Of a DNA stretch of 64,000 nucleotides, positions 34,103-46,192 are shown piece after piece. How positions within the stretch are numbered: the first letter of the stretch is position 1; the number at the start of each line of letters is the position of its first letter. Below the pieces are notes generated by a model, which saw only the letters and a list, made by a program, of their open reading frames with translations, did no database searches and was not told the DNA's origin. The stretch covers positions 1 to 64,000 of the forward strand of contig VXAI01000658.1 of the NCBI GenBank assembly GCA_013399305.1. Reading direction: 5' to 3'. Made by a program: the position numbers and the translations under genes. Source of the stretch: Rostratula benghalensis (taxonomy: Eukaryota; Chordata; Aves; Charadriiformes; Rostratulidae).

Positions 34103-34830
34103 CCACAAAGTATTATACAGAAGTAAATAACCAGTCTTTCTTCATAAGATTTCCTCTGTGTTCTTGGCAATGAGCACTTCATTTTCCAATAACAGACAAT
34201 TTATATCATTTGGATCAGATGAAAACATCAAATTTTTTGAGGAAAATTGTTTAAAATTTCATTATACCTGTAATTCTGACTTGCGGATGGCATCAGTTTT
34301 GCAGAATAATATATCACTAATGGAGCAAATACATTGGGTAGTGCTTGCAGATACTTTACATTTGCCTACCTGCCTGCCTATGGCTCTGTCTCACCTTCTG
34401 TCTACTTTATATATACTTATGAATTGTAATTTATAACCAGGTTGTTGTAGAAAAGGGATGCATCAAAGTGTGCATGTGAGACACTGCCCAAGAGGTCAGG
34501 ACATTTATTTGCAAACATGATGAGAAACCCAGAGAGGTGTTTGGACGGTGTCCATTTGGTTATGTCACCACTCAAATGTTTGTTGCTTCTTTATTGTGTC
34601 AAGTACATAAAGTACTATTGTGACTACAGTGCAAGATGTGCATCTGTTTTTTCATAACTTTACATCTAAATAAATGACTGTTCACAAGATCTGCTCTGTA
34701 ACGCATCAAATCTGCCTGCAAAACTATACACTTCCTTTCTCAAATTATCTCCTCCCACACTCACACTTAGGCTTGATGTTGCTGTTTCTGAAGACGATGG
34801 CTCTTAAGTTGGCTTTCTGTTATGCAGGTA
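34103..34830. other. No recognised feature (3' flank of the OR14-like gene)
   Basis: AT-rich; 'aaataaatga' at 34667-34676 could serve as a polyadenylation signal, but this is not testable here. Confidence 0.4.
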
Positions 34831-35277
34831 CAGGAAGGACTTCACTCTACTCAGCCTTGGGGCAGCCTCACCTCAAGTACTGTGTGCAGTTTTGGGCTTT
34901 ATAACATAAGAAGGATATAAAAATAGTAGAATAAGTCCAAAGGAGGGCAACAAAGATGGTGAAAGGACCAGAGGACAGGACTTACAAGGAGTGGCTGAGG
35001 ATACTAGGTTTGTTCAGCTTACAGAAGAAGTGACTGAAGGGTGACCTCATTGTTATCTACAGTATCTTCATGAAGGACAGGAAGTTTGGTGCTGATCTCT
35101 TTTCTCTGCTGTCTGGTTATAAGACATGGGGGAATGCCTTAAAGCTGAATCAGGGGAAGTTCAGATTTGATATTAAGAAAATGTTCTTCACTGAGAGGGC
35201 GTCCAAGCAATAAAACAAGCTCGCCAGGGAAGTGGTCATGGCCCCAAAACTGCCAGTGTTCAAGAAGTGCTTGGATA
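34831..35277 (+). mobile_element. Older CR1 LINE, left part
   Basis: It covers the ORF2 C-terminal region of an older CR1 subfamily ('cagccttggggcagcctcacctcaagtac', 'ggagggcaacaaagatggtg') and stops at 'aagaagtgcttggat'. Its continuation ('ggagtcaggagttggactcgg' to the terminal octamers) is found at 35768-35858, beyond a second CR1. Confidence 0.85.
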
Positions 35278-35752
35278 AGGTCTGGAGCCCACACCATAAG
35301 AAGAACATGGACCTGTAGGAGCAGGTCCAGAGGAAAGCCACAAAGGTGATCAGAGGGTTAGAGCACCTCTCTTACGAGCACAGGTTGAGAGAACTGGAGT
35401 TGTTCACAATGGAGAAGGCACTGGGAGTCATTATACGAGCTTTCCAGTATCTGAAGGGAGGCTACAAAAAAGCATGTAAAACGATAGAATGAGGAGTAAT
35501 TCTCAAACTTCAAACTGAAAGAGGGTAGATTTAGAATAGGTATCAGGCAGAATTTTTTCACTGTGAGAACGGAGAGGCACTGGAACAGGTTGCCCAGAGA
35601 AGCTGTGGCTGCCCCATTCCTGAAAGTGTTCAAGGCCACGCTGGATGGAATAGAGCCTGCCCTGGTGGGAGTTGTCCCTGCCCATGGCAGGGCGTTGGAA
35701 TTTGATGGTCCCTTCCAATCTAAACCATTCTGTGATAACACTCTTAGATATA
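35278..35752 (+). mobile_element. Younger CR1 LINE nested in an older CR1
   Basis: Plus-strand CR1 3' portion from 'ggtctggagcccacaccataagaag' to a 3' end near 'cccttccaatctaaaccattctgtgat'. Both neighbours are the two halves of an older CR1, so this copy inserted into it in the same orientation. Confidence 0.85.
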
Positions 35753-35767
35753 TGGAATAACTTTTAG

Positions 35768-35858
35768 GTTTCTCTGTGTGGAGTCAGGAGTTGGACTCGG
35801 TGATCCTCATGGGTTCCTTCCAACCCAGAATTTTCAATAATTCTATGATTCTGTGACT
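35768..35858 (+). mobile_element. Older CR1 LINE, right part (3' terminus)
   Basis: It is the 3' terminus of the older CR1 interrupted at 35277: 'gttggactcggtgatcctc', 'ttccttccaacc', then 'attctatgattctgtga'. Confidence 0.85.
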
Positions 35859-36954
35859 AGCTCAGGTGCAAATATCTGCCTGGCAGATCAATTACGTTAG
35901 TTGTAAAGAAATGCATTTCTAAAGATAGTTCCCTTGGTCTACTTTACGATCTGCAGAAGGAAACAGGACTTTCCAGATTGCAGCATGTTTCTTTCCAGTT
36001 CAGATGTGAAAGGTCCACCAGATGTTATCCTCTCAAAATCCTACTGCTTGCTTTTAATAAAGAAAGTAATTTCAGGATTCTCCCTAACAAGCTGATACCA
36101 GTTAAGGTAATAAGAAGCTCATCTGCACACATCAAGAATACACAAACAAACAGTGTCAAGAGGCATAACACGGTTAATAACTAACCCTGGCTGCTCCTAG
36201 ACCGATCACAGGAGTTGCACCAGCCCATCAGTGCCTCAGTAGAGCACAGAGACACAATGGCAGGCAGGTGAACTTAAACCAACTTTTGAGGAATGAACAC
36301 CTTGTCCAGGCTCCTCCCAGGTCTACCCCTGAAAAGTCATGAACCACATTGTCCAGGAATGAAACCCATTAAGATGAGTCACCAGGAGGAGCTCTCAGGT
36401 GATTCCAAGGAGCCCACCTTTGCAACCAGGGGCAGGGGGGAGGGAAGGAGGCATGGTTTGAAGGGGTGTGAGACACATTATAGAAGGACAGTTCCCCTCC
36501 TTTCCACAGGGAAAAAGCATTTTGGGATTAAACAGGGATAGTTAGGGGATTAACAAGGTGGGGAAAAGGAGGAATTTAGTGACATGGGGAGCAAGAGTTG
36601 AGAAAAATAGATGCATAAGGGAACAAAAGGGTGCATTGACAGGTAAGCAGGGGCTGCTTGTGTGGTACACTTGTCTGATTACGCCCTGCTCCTGATCACT
36701 GCTGTTTATCTTGTTTCCTTCTTAAAATCCACCTTCAACTATTTTATTTCAAGGAGCTCCTCATTCTGCGTGAATACGTCTGTACAGCAGTCAGTGGTGC
36801 CAGCAATGGAAAGAAACGTGGGTATATGAGTGACAGCAATCACTGGTGAAGATAAAGCTGGACTAACCAGTGTTTAGGTGTCACTGCACCTAAGTTTTGC
36901 CACAGGGCTGCAATCAGAGAAGCCTTCCCTTTCATTAGAGGCATAGAAGGTTCA
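35859..36954. other. No recognised feature
   Basis: No coding or repeat words identified in ~1.1 kb. Confidence 0.5.
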
Positions 36955-37500
36955 TATAATCATAGAATCAGAGCATGGTTCAAGTTTGAAGGGACACTGA
37001 AAAATCATCTGGTCTAACCCCCCTGCCATAGGCAGGGACATCTTTCACTAGACCAGGTTGCTACAAGCCCCACCGAGCCTGGTTTTGAACATTTACAGGG
37101 ATAGGGTGTCCACAACTTCTCTGGGCAACTTGTTCCAGTGCCTCACCACCATCACTGTAAAAATGCCTTCCTTACATGCAATCTAAATCTACCCTCTTTC
37201 ACTTAAAAATTGTTGTCCCTTGGTGGCCCTGGTAAAAAGTCATTCTCCAACTATTTTATAAGTATATATATATACTATTTTATAGTATATTTCATATACT
37301 AAATGGCTGCAACAAGATTATTCTTTTCTCCAGACTGAACAGACCCAACTGCCTCAGACTTTCTTCATAGAAGAGGTGTTCCAACCCTCAGGTCATTTTT
37401 GTGGCCCTCTTCTGAGCCTTCTCTAACAGGTCCGTGTCTTTCTTTTACTGGGGACTTCAAAGCTGGATGCATTACTCCAGGTGGAGTTTCAGGAGAGAAA
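36955..37500 (-). mobile_element. CR1 LINE 3' portion
   Basis: Reversed CR1 terminus ('catagaatcagagcatggtt', 'cctgccataggcaggg'), 3' UTR and ORF2 end up to 'ggatgcattactccagg'. A TA-rich patch at about 37250-37305 interrupts it, probably a small expansion. Confidence 0.85.
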
Positions 37501-37589
37501 ACTTAGTGCGGACACCAATGATGCAATATAGCATCATTTTATGACTATATAGCAATAGTCATAAAACTTTTATTCAGTAAACACATTCA

Positions 37590-37758
37590 AGCCACCACAG
37601 GACTGCTGCCAGAAGGTAACATTCAGTTGCTCCCAATGAAGCAAAGAACATTAATGCAAAGCAGCCACTAGCAGATATTCTCCTACCCCTCTGAGGAAGA
37701 TGACCAGCATCCTAGGGAGAATGGTGGAGGTATCAGTCTTCAAGATGACAGCTTCCCT
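37590..37758 (-). pseudogene. Olfactory receptor fragment (TM2-TM3), frameshifted
   Basis: On the minus strand one frame reads TSTILPRMLVIFL (end of TM2 into the loop). A shifted frame continues with RRISASGC and then FASLGATECYLLAAV, the cysteine and TM3 of an OR. The wording is closest to the OR6-like gene at 21546-22499 (same STILPRML) and the OR10-like gene (GATECYILAA). It breaks after LAAV, before the DRY motif. On its N-terminal side an LTR of family C begins at 37759. Only ~55 codons survive. No other part of this gene was found. Confidence 0.75.
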
Positions 37759-38068
37759 AGTGTCCTGAGTTGTGAGAGACACAGGACTAACTTTTATTCT
37801 AATGCTGGGAAAACTTCCACTTTTAGAAGACCCTAGTGTCTGAATTAATGAAAATATTTACTTTATGGACACCCAGTCTCTGTGGGATTCAAACTCTCAT
37901 TGTTTTCAAGCCTTGTCAGGTGCAGGGATGAAGAGCATTTGACCCAGGCTGGCCAACAGGGTTATTTCATACCATGAATGTCACATTCCATATAAATTAG
38001 AGAAGTCTGCTGTGTAGCAGCGGTCCAGACAACTTCTTGCCTGGGTGCTGGACCCCTGATGCATTCCA
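37759..38068 (+). mobile_element. LTR fragment, avian family C
   Basis: It starts TGTCCTGAGTTG and matches 42608-42920 word for word in many places ('aatgctggg', 'gtgtctgaatt', 'aatatttacttta', 'ataccatgaatgtcacatt'). It is truncated on the right. Confidence 0.85.
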
Positions 38069-38279
38069 CCAGTTTTTTTATTATCCTTATGAATTAAAAC
38101 CAAAATAAAAATTCCTCATACCCATTCAGAATTTCCTATCCTCCAAATTGTGTCTGTCACCTCTTTTCCTAATGCTGTGCACTTCCAAGAAGAGTCTGCC
38201 TCCAGATTCTTTGTATTTTCCTCCAGTCAGATGGCTGAAGAGAGAAATAAGGTATCTTCTTAAGATGTACAAACCCACA

Positions 38280-41200
38280 TCTCCCACATCTGGCATAGAT
38301 GGAGCTCTGATGTCCCTGAAAGATCATCTCAGGAGCTATTCTGGTCATTGAAAACTCCAGGCCAGGTGGAAGTTCCCAATGTAGTGAGATCCCACTAGCC
38401 AGAGGCTGCAAAGCACAGAGAGCACAGACAACTTGAGTTCCCTCCCAGTTCTGGGCAGGGGGGAAGCTGGAGGCGGGTCTTTGAGTCTGAGTGGGTGGTG
38501 GTATTTGGATTGCCTTGCAAGTCTAGGAGAGCCATGGGAGGTACTGAATAGAGCAGAGAGGTACTTGGGTCATTACCTCAGATGTCATGTTCATCCTAGA
38601 GAGGATGCACATGCATTCACCTTTGGTCTCCAGGGCCATGACCTGGAAAAGGTTGAAGCTGTTACGTCTATTAGTAGGAAAACAGAAACACCTGTACAGG
38701 AAAAGAGGGGGACATTAGAGGTGGGACAAAGGTAAGAGACACAAAGGACAAGAGTGTTAAAATGGACAAAGTCTGGAGAGCTAAGAATGCTTCTAATCAT
38801 AGAAATGAAACTGACTCAGGGTTTTCCTATTCACTCTGGGGTGAGAGACATTACTTGCTGGACAGGGAGATGGTGAGAATGGGTTTGGGGCCCACAGAGA
38901 CCATTAAGATTTTGCAGGGTGAGGGGGAAGAGGAAAAGTACAGAGAAGAGAAGGGAACAATTGGGATAGGAAACACACTAGATGAAAAGTATAAGCAGTC
39001 TTTCTGAGGTAAAGAAAGTGTGTGTGGTGTTGTTGAAGTTCCATCAACAAGTGAAGAGTGGCAGACCAGTATCTGAAAGAATGTTTGGAGGACTCTGACA
39101 GTCAAGGGGACAGGAAGGTTGTGAATTAGCATGTTAGGGGACAGGAATGGGGCTCTCCCATTACCAGTGTTGGTCTTAGTAACAGTAGACCTCAACCAAG
39201 ACAACTTCCTCTTCACTGGAAATGTTCCTCTGGATGAAGATGAAAAGCTAAGGGAGAGAGGGAAAACAAAGGTTGCCATGGCTGAGTACCCCCACAGAGG
39301 AAAAAACATCCTTCTAAAATGCAGGAAGCCTTCCCAGTTTGCTCCCTTATCCTTTTGCACCCACTGGCCTTGAAACAAGAAAATGGATTGCATGTCTCCT
39401 TTCAGACCACCTCTTAGCACAAAGGGGCACCCCACAAGGAAGATCCACCTTCCCTGAGTGCAGACAGAAGCCCTCCCATGCTGCCCACCCTAAAGATGGT
39501 ATGACTTTCTGCTAAAAGGACACCCCCCCCCCCCCCCCAATGACATCTCCCAGTGCAAAACAGCAGCAGACTATCTCACCCTGAATCCTGAAGTCTACCT
39601 GTACCCCACTGTTTACACTCATTCCCCTCCTCATAACCACGTGGCCCCTGATACCTGGTGGGAATGTCTATGAAGGAGAGAGTGCTGTAGGTAGACCTTA
39701 GGAGACCCAACAAGTCACAGCCACACAGATCAGGACAAATGGAGATGTGCCCCACTGAATTTTCCATGCTTTCCTGTGTGTATCCTACACCCTCCTGTGA
39801 GATGCTGTCCAGAATGTCAGAGGGGAGAGAACCTGGCCCACAGCTACCCTTACTTGGTCACTCCCCAGAAAAGCCCTACGTTACTATCAGTGCTACAGAA
39901 GCACCCTTAAAAGAGTACTTACTCTCTCCCTGCTCCCAACATATGCTGCCCCATAACTGCCCTCTAGTAATGCTTGTCCCATAGTTTCACTTAGAAAAGC
40001 CATACTCTGCTTACCCACTGGCCCTGCCCCATCATCACCCCCAGCTCACAGATAGAAGGCATTGAAAGTGGCCCCAAAAGTGTAGATGTTGAAGTAACAG
40101 CCCAGAGGCAAACTCTTGAGGAGGAAGAGCAGGGTGGTCTGGAGACAGATGGAGGGATAGGCATAGGTCAGATTGGGAAGCTAGACAAAACATCTGGCTA
40201 TGTGAAGTGGCTTGCCTCTATCCCCACCAATGGACATGACCACTGTGGAAAATCCCTCCCCTGGTGGTACATGTGCATCATGGAAGAGACTGCAGTCCAC
40301 GAGAAAGAGAAATTCCCCAAGATGACCTGGATTGGACTTGCCCTCAGGAATGTTGGGCATCAGTGTCACCATCACCACAGTGTCTCCCAGCAGAGAGCCT
40401 GGAGTGGTGGGGAAGAAAACAAGGAGGACTTTTAGGTTGGAGTTCTCTTCACTGTCTCTTTGCTTTTGTCCTCCACATAGCCCTCAGCTCTGACATAGTG
40501 CCTTAAAAGCCCCTCAGATCCCCCCACAGGCTCCCCGACTCCCTCTCCTGAATGCCTGCTTACATCCTCTTCTCTCACCAGGTGGGGCTTTGGGATCTCT
40601 CTTCTCCACCACAGCATTGAGTGTCTGACACCTACTGTAATAAACCAGCAAGTTCAGATCACTCTGCATCCAGGGTGGCAATTTCAAGGATACCCGAGGA
40701 CAAGTAGGGTGTGGGGAGGAAAGAGAACCGAATAAAAGGACTGAGGAGTCCTAAGGACCATCAGCAGGCTGCAGACCCTTCCATCTTTTTCCTTTATGGG
40801 ACTCTAGCACCTGGCAGGGCCACACCTCAGCACATGTTTGATCTGGAGTTGTGTATTGCAAAGGGGTGTAGCTGCTGCTAATGGCTACAGGGGACACACC
40901 ATGGGCTGACTTTAGACAAATGTTAAAGTGCAGGTTTTCAAACATCTCCTCCTCATAAGAAAGCCAGCCTGCAGTGAGAAAAAGGTGTGAGAAGGCAAAA
41001 GAGACCCTAGGGCAGTAGACAGTCATGATGGGGCACTGTCTGTTGTTGGTAGAGGGGAAATGTAGCATCTGAGACTTCCCTCACTGTGATGCTTACTGGG
41101 CAGTAGTGGTGGTGATGAATCTGTAGACTCACACTGTGAGTCTCCACACAGTTTTATGTACAAGGATCTGGGGATGCCTTGCTGTGGGATTTAGGGGGAG

Positions 41201-41900
41201 ATCCATGGGGTTCCTGACTGTGAAGTTCAAGTTGCATTCAGATTCTCTCACTAAGGCACACGTGCACATATGGGGGTTCTCCCAGGAGGGATGCTGGGAA
41301 ATTATGTATTCCTCCTTGGGAGATTCGCCTAGGGGATCACTCACTAATGTAGTTTGTCCAGGGGAACAGCTCGTGAGGCCAGCAAAACTGAGCAGCTCCA
41401 TCAGGCTGCATTGGCAGCTCCTGGACATAGCACGGGCTGATGATGACCTCCCTGTCAGGAGGCAGGGTCCCCAAGAAACAAGTAAACACAGGACTCCAAA
41501 GATCCTACTGGTTCTGCAGGTATCTTAACTTCTTCATGCTTGAAGTGGCTTTGCATAGCTTCTGGGCCTGCCACAGAGGGAGAAAAATTTGCCACTGAGG
41601 TCCATAGGATTCCATTCTTTCACTTCCACCCTTCATCCTAATCTGCAGACCCACTCCCACTGCAATCCTAGTACCTCCTCCTTCTCCCAGAGCTTTGCTT
41701 CAATACAAGTGTCCCCCATGGTAGCATAGAAAGTATGTACAACAGAATCAGAGTCCACAGGAAATATGAACATGGTCTCCTTAGAGACGGTGCGTATTGC
41801 GGAAAAACAGCTCAGACACCACATCAGCCACCAAGTCCTGGATTATCTCTCATGCTTTCCAACTCCACTTCAGGACAGGAAGAAAAGAACCATATTTCCC
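38280..41900 (-). pseudogene. VWA5A-like gene remnant (VIT and von Willebrand A domains)
   Basis: Exon-like blocks on the minus strand occur in the order of vertebrate VWA5A (my recall of that protein, not a search). 41675-41900: N-terminal VIT part with FIFPVDSDSVVHTF, ending at a GT donor, with a frameshift just upstream. 41340-41500: FTCFLGTLPPD and YVQELP. 40750-40950: AHGVSPVAISS and PLQYTTPDQT. 40230-40425: vWA start MPNIPEGKSNPG and EFLFLVDCS, after an AG acceptor. 40060-40165: LLKSLPLGCYFNIYTFG. 39655-39800: YTQESMENSV and a CGCDLLGLLR block, then a GT donor. 38280-38411: SLHWELPPGLEF. The metal-binding DxSxS reads DCSLF and is lost. Frameshifts and stops occur between blocks, and the C-terminal third is absent. 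It is most likely a dead gene; a diverged functional paralogue with unusual exons is less likely. Confidence 0.8.
39523..39538 (+). repeat. Poly-C run (16)
   Basis: Uninterrupted run of 16 C between two exon-like blocks of the VWA5A-like remnant. Such runs are error-prone in assemblies. Confidence 0.9.
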
Positions 41901-42607
41901 TCTGGAATCAGCTTGAAGAAGACACAACAGCTATCAGACTCCCTGACTGCACACAGGAAACTTTAAATTTCAGGTGTCTGATAGTAGCAGGAAACATTTT
42001 TGTGTCCAAACCTGCCACAGAAATGCCAGTTAGAGAAACTGACAAATAGCAATAAAAAGTCCCTGAGGCTGTCAACATGTTTCTGATCTTTATAAACCCC
42101 TTTCTGTCCAACACACAACAGCTGTGCCCTCAGATCACCTAAATGTGCTGTGTTTCATCTTAGTTCAGGCTTTTGGTCACTGAGAGGAATATATCTGTCC
42201 TCCAGCACATAGTGTGAGATAGTCCCACAATAAAGCTTCATTCAAATGTCAGGCAGTACCCTGCAGCTCCTCAAACCTTCAAACCATATCTCAGAGATAG
42301 GAACAGTAGCCATAATCAGCTTTGAGCCTAATGTTCCAAAGAGCTGAGCATGATTTTCAACTTAACTGAAGATTACTTAAGAAAATGCTACTCATTTTGA
42401 ACTACCATGGGCACTCAGCCTGGCATCAAAGGTACAGTCACAGGAAGTTGTCTCAATTCCTTTCGTTGTCAGCAGTGGAGATGTTTCTTGCTGGCCTCAT
42501 GTTCTCATATGTCTTACCTGTAGCTTATAATTTATTTGAGGTGAACATATGTGTAGATCCAAATTTGATGATCTCTCTTCTTGGTATAACAGCATCCCAT
42601 GGAAAGG
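41901..42607. other. No recognised feature
   Basis: 5' flank of the VWA5A-like remnant. The first exon would be expected here, but I cannot identify it. Confidence 0.4.
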
Positions 42608-43250
42608 CAACTATCCTGGGTTGAGAAACAGAGGACTAATTTTTTTCTTAATGCTGGGGAAAGCCCCATTTTTGGAAGACTCTACAGTGTCTGAATTTGT
42701 TAAAATATTTACTTTATAGCCAGCTAGGCTCTGTGGGATTCAAGCTCTCAGCCTTTTCAAGCCTTGCCAGGTGTAGGGATGAGGAGAGGCAAGGCCTGGG
42801 CATTTCATCCAGGCTGACCAACAAGATTATTTGATACCATGAATGTCACATTCAATATAAATTAGAAAGTTTCCTGCATTATTCTCTCTCCTCTGACGGC
42901 AGTGGGTCCAGAGAATTCATTGCCCTGATGCCAGAGCCCTGAGGCCTTCCCTTTCCTCCCAAAGCTGCAATGCTCGCAGTGTCTGACATTTGTTGTCCAC
43001 TGCTGGGGGTACACAGCTTCCTGCTGACAGAATTGCCTGAGCATAATTCTGTTATATCTTATACTAGTATCAGGATTAATACTGGTTCATTAGTATTATT
43101 GTTAAATATTTAGTCTTGTCCTATTAAATCTATTTATATTTCAACCCTCATGTTTCCTTGATTTCCCCGATTCCCCTTTCTGGATGGGAAACGTGATCAG
43201 GTGATAGAATGTCTAAAGAATAAATTGTTATGGGTTTTCTCAAACCATAA
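42608..43250 (+). mobile_element. Solo LTR, avian family C, near full length
   Basis: It begins 'cctgggttgagaaacagagg' and ends 'ttttctcaaaccataa', an imperfect inverted-repeat pair typical of avian LTRs (the first TG is mutated). It contains a TATA-like 'caatataaatta' at about 42853 and a polyadenylation-type ATTAAA at about 43122. About 640 bases. No retroviral internal region adjoins. The fragment at 37759-38068 is the same family. Confidence 0.8.
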
Positions 43251-45146
43251 AAGCAACCTTCTCCATACCTTTGCCCTTGATGTGAGATGAAGAGCATCTC
43301 ATGTTAAGGCAAGGTTTGGCACCAGCAGTGTGTCAGACCCGATGGTACAATGTGTTGGAGCAGTGTCTGAGTCAAGAATGGCATAAACTGTAGTAGGAAT
43401 AGAGTTATACTTAGCAAAGGAAGGTGGAAGACTTTCACTGGGGTTGTTGTAATGTCTTGGAAGTGGATGGTGTACATAAGATTGTATAGTTCACCTGGAG
43501 GGGACGATGCCACTCAACAATCAAGCAATGTACCTAAGTATCACAGCACTATTCAATAGGGGATGACTTAGCACCACAGTAGAGGTGATGCAATATTATA
43601 GAACTGAGGAGTGTTGTGCCCCCATTGCACAGTAGCAGAATGTCTTTTCTATGTCATCCTTCTACTTTGTGATTGTTTCCCTGGAAAGCCTACAGCACTA
43701 TGGATGAGATGAATCACTCTTACAAAAACATCATTCACTATGCCAACCAGTAAAAGTGAAGGCTGACTACAGGCCATTCATTTGAGGTCCCAGAACAGTG
43801 AGATGTTCCTCCCTGCCAACAACCCAAGAAATCTGTTCTCTCCCACATTGTTCTCCCAGCTAGTATCTTCCCTACTGCTCATAGATGCCACATTTATGGC
43901 CCCGACTCACCTCTACACATATACCCTTTGCTCAGGATACCACTTTTCCTCATCTTAACTCCTTGGCTGAAGACAGCTTCTGTGTGGGAAAGAGCATAAA
44001 GTGAACTATAAGGACCTTGTGGGGGAGGGGGGGGGGGGGGGGAAGGGCATCTCCAACTTGCCTTACTTCAAGATATAGAGCTACCTCCACATATATGGGC
44101 CAAGGTGACGCTCCTCACATCCCACCTCAAGATCCTCTTGCCTGCCTCTCACCAGCTTGGAAGCAGATTAGTAAGACAGGCCTAGGATGGAAATTGCAAG
44201 TGACAAAAATGCCTGTTGGTTCAACAGGGTGGTGGTGCTTAATGCAGATTAGAGCACAGGGAAGGTGGGAGCAATGGGTCAAAGCTCAATACTGAGTAAG
44301 GCACTGAAGAGGTTTGGTCCTGAGTAATAATTGCACCTGAAAGACACCCATACCAGTGTTGACAGAGCAAGAAATTGGCAGAGGAGCAGAAAGACAGAGC
44401 AGGGATGAGCGGAGGAATGCCGGAGTCTGTATGAGGGGAGTGGCATGGTTGGATGGTTGGAGAGGGCTGTATTTAGTGCCGGTAGAAGTAAACAGCAGAA
44501 AACAGTGATCATCTGGGGAATCAGGGAGCGGAATGGATGAATGAATTTCTAATTCGGATGCATGAATGCACATCCAGGGAAGTGGGGGGCAGGAGAGTGT
44601 TGGAGGAATTGATGAGCAAATGCAGTTGTGTGAAATGTGAGGGAAAGTGCCTGATTTGTGACTAATCTGTTAATTCAGCACCTAAAGAGAGGTATCTAAA
44701 ACCACAAGTCTGTGTACCGGTCAGCGGTCTGAACTCTTCCAATGTTTTGACTCCACTGTCAAAACATGAATCAGGAAGGCCATTTGCAGCAAGGATCTCT
44801 AGAAAGAGGTGAGTGCTTCTCACAACATTGAGGAAATCCAATCTAGCTGTCTCCTGTTGCTCCTGTGCTATATGTATTGGCATCATGTGTCAATCTTGGG
44901 AATGACAGGACATCTAAAATGATACCAGACACTCATGTTTTAACAATTCAATCTCACCCCTAAATTTAAATAAGAGGAAGAGCTTCTTCATCTTATCACA
45001 AGAGTAGGATTCAGCTCAATATCGTTATCCATAAATGTGGGTATTTCAAAACAGGTACAGCCATTCATAAATGTACCCTGCTCCCTGCTGCCTGTGAACA
45101 AGCCTGGGGACGGGGCAGGTGCTCCCAGCATGGTTTGCAGGGTGGA
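43251..45146. other. No recognised gene; includes a poly-G run
   Basis: No coding or repeat words recognised. A run of 16 G lies at 44027-44042, preceded by GGGGGA, which could form a quadruplex. The right end abuts an assembly gap. Confidence 0.5.
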
Positions 45147-45476
45147 NNNNNNNNNNNNNNNNNNNNNNNNNNNNNNNNNNNNNNNNNNNNNNNNNNNNNN
45201 NNNNNNNNNNNNNNNNNNNNNNNNNNNNNNNNNNNNNNNNNNNNNNNNNNNNNNNNNNNNNNNNNNNNNNNNNNNNNNNNNNNNNNNNNNNNNNNNNNNN
45301 NNNNNNNNNNNNNNNNNNNNNNNNNNNNNNNNNNNNNNNNNNNNNNNNNNNNNNNNNNNNNNNNNNNNNNNNNNNNNNNNNNNNNNNNNNNNNNNNNNNN
45401 NNNNNNNNNNNNNNNNNNNNNNNNNNNNNNNNNNNNNNNNNNNNNNNNNNNNNNNNNNNNNNNNNNNNNNNNNNNN
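45147..45476. other. Assembly gap (330 N)
   Basis: 330 undetermined bases. Reading frames that span it are meaningless. The sequence on its right is CpG-rich. Confidence 1.
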
Positions 45477-45985
45477 CATCCACGGCTGGAAGGGCAAAAT
45501 GGGAACAAAAAGGCAAAACTGGTGAGTTGGCACAAAGTCAGTTTAACGGAACAACAAAACAGAAACACTAACACGGGTAAAGAAGTATAAAAAACACGAT
45601 GACGGTACCGACCGCTCACCGACAGCAACCCGGACCGTCCCGGAACGCGCGCTGCCACCACCCACTTCCTGTCCCCCTCCCCTTCCCGGCCAGGTCCCAG
45701 GTACCCCCTGGGCATGGAGCACAGGGCATGGAATAGCTGTGCCCCTGCCAGAGCCAGGGGACAATTAACCCTGTCCCTCCCGGAACCAGGACAGATGCGA
45801 TGCATGATGATGCAGCTCCCTCGGAGGCGTAATAGCACAACACCCAAGAGAGCTGGGAGGAGCTCTCTTGGGTGGTCCTGCTCTGGGTGGGATTTCCAAG
45901 GGAATGGTTCTCAGGATTCTCCCTTTTGTTCCCAGGCCAAAAAAAGCCTCTCCTGCTCCCCTGGCTCAGCCTCACAATAGCAGCA
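45477..45985 (-). mobile_element. Probable LTR, CpG-rich, adjoining the gap
   Basis: Read on the minus strand it goes from a CG-dense part (45600-45660, 'ggaacgcgcgctgcc' on plus) to 'tataaaaaacacg' (reversed TATA/R region) and 'gtttaacggaacaacaaaac'. This resembles the U3-R-U5 layout of avian LTRs. The remainder would be inside the gap. The family is not identified with certainty. Confidence 0.5.
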
Positions 45986-46144
45986 GTCTTTTATTCTATG
46001 CCAGTGCTGCCCCAGGCAGACCTTCTGAGTTAATAGCCTCTTTTCTTTACACATATAATTCTCAAAGGACTCCACAGAAATCACGGTAAATTTTTCATTG
46101 AAGTCTTGGATCTGTGCAAAGCAAAAGTAGAGAGTGAGAAAAGT

Positions 46145-46192
46145 CAAAGAAGAAGAAAGAAGGAAGGAAAGAAAAAAAGAAAGGAAGGAAAC
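46145..46192 (+). repeat. Polypurine GAAA/GGAA microsatellite
   Basis: About 45 bases of A and G in GAAA, GGAA and AGAAG units. Confidence 0.9.

Noticed and set aside
38851..39435. 194-codon minus-strand open stretch
   Set aside because: Serine/phenylalanine-rich composition from purine-rich DNA on the other strand, no domain, and it lies between exon blocks of the VWA5A-like remnant. Chance open frame.
44027..44042. Poly-G run as a regulatory quadruplex
   Set aside because: A single homopolymer without the spaced G-tracts of a typical quadruplex and not next to any gene; a similar poly-C run lies at 39523.
45037..45847. Long frames running through the N gap
   Set aside because: They exist only because undetermined bases contain no stops.
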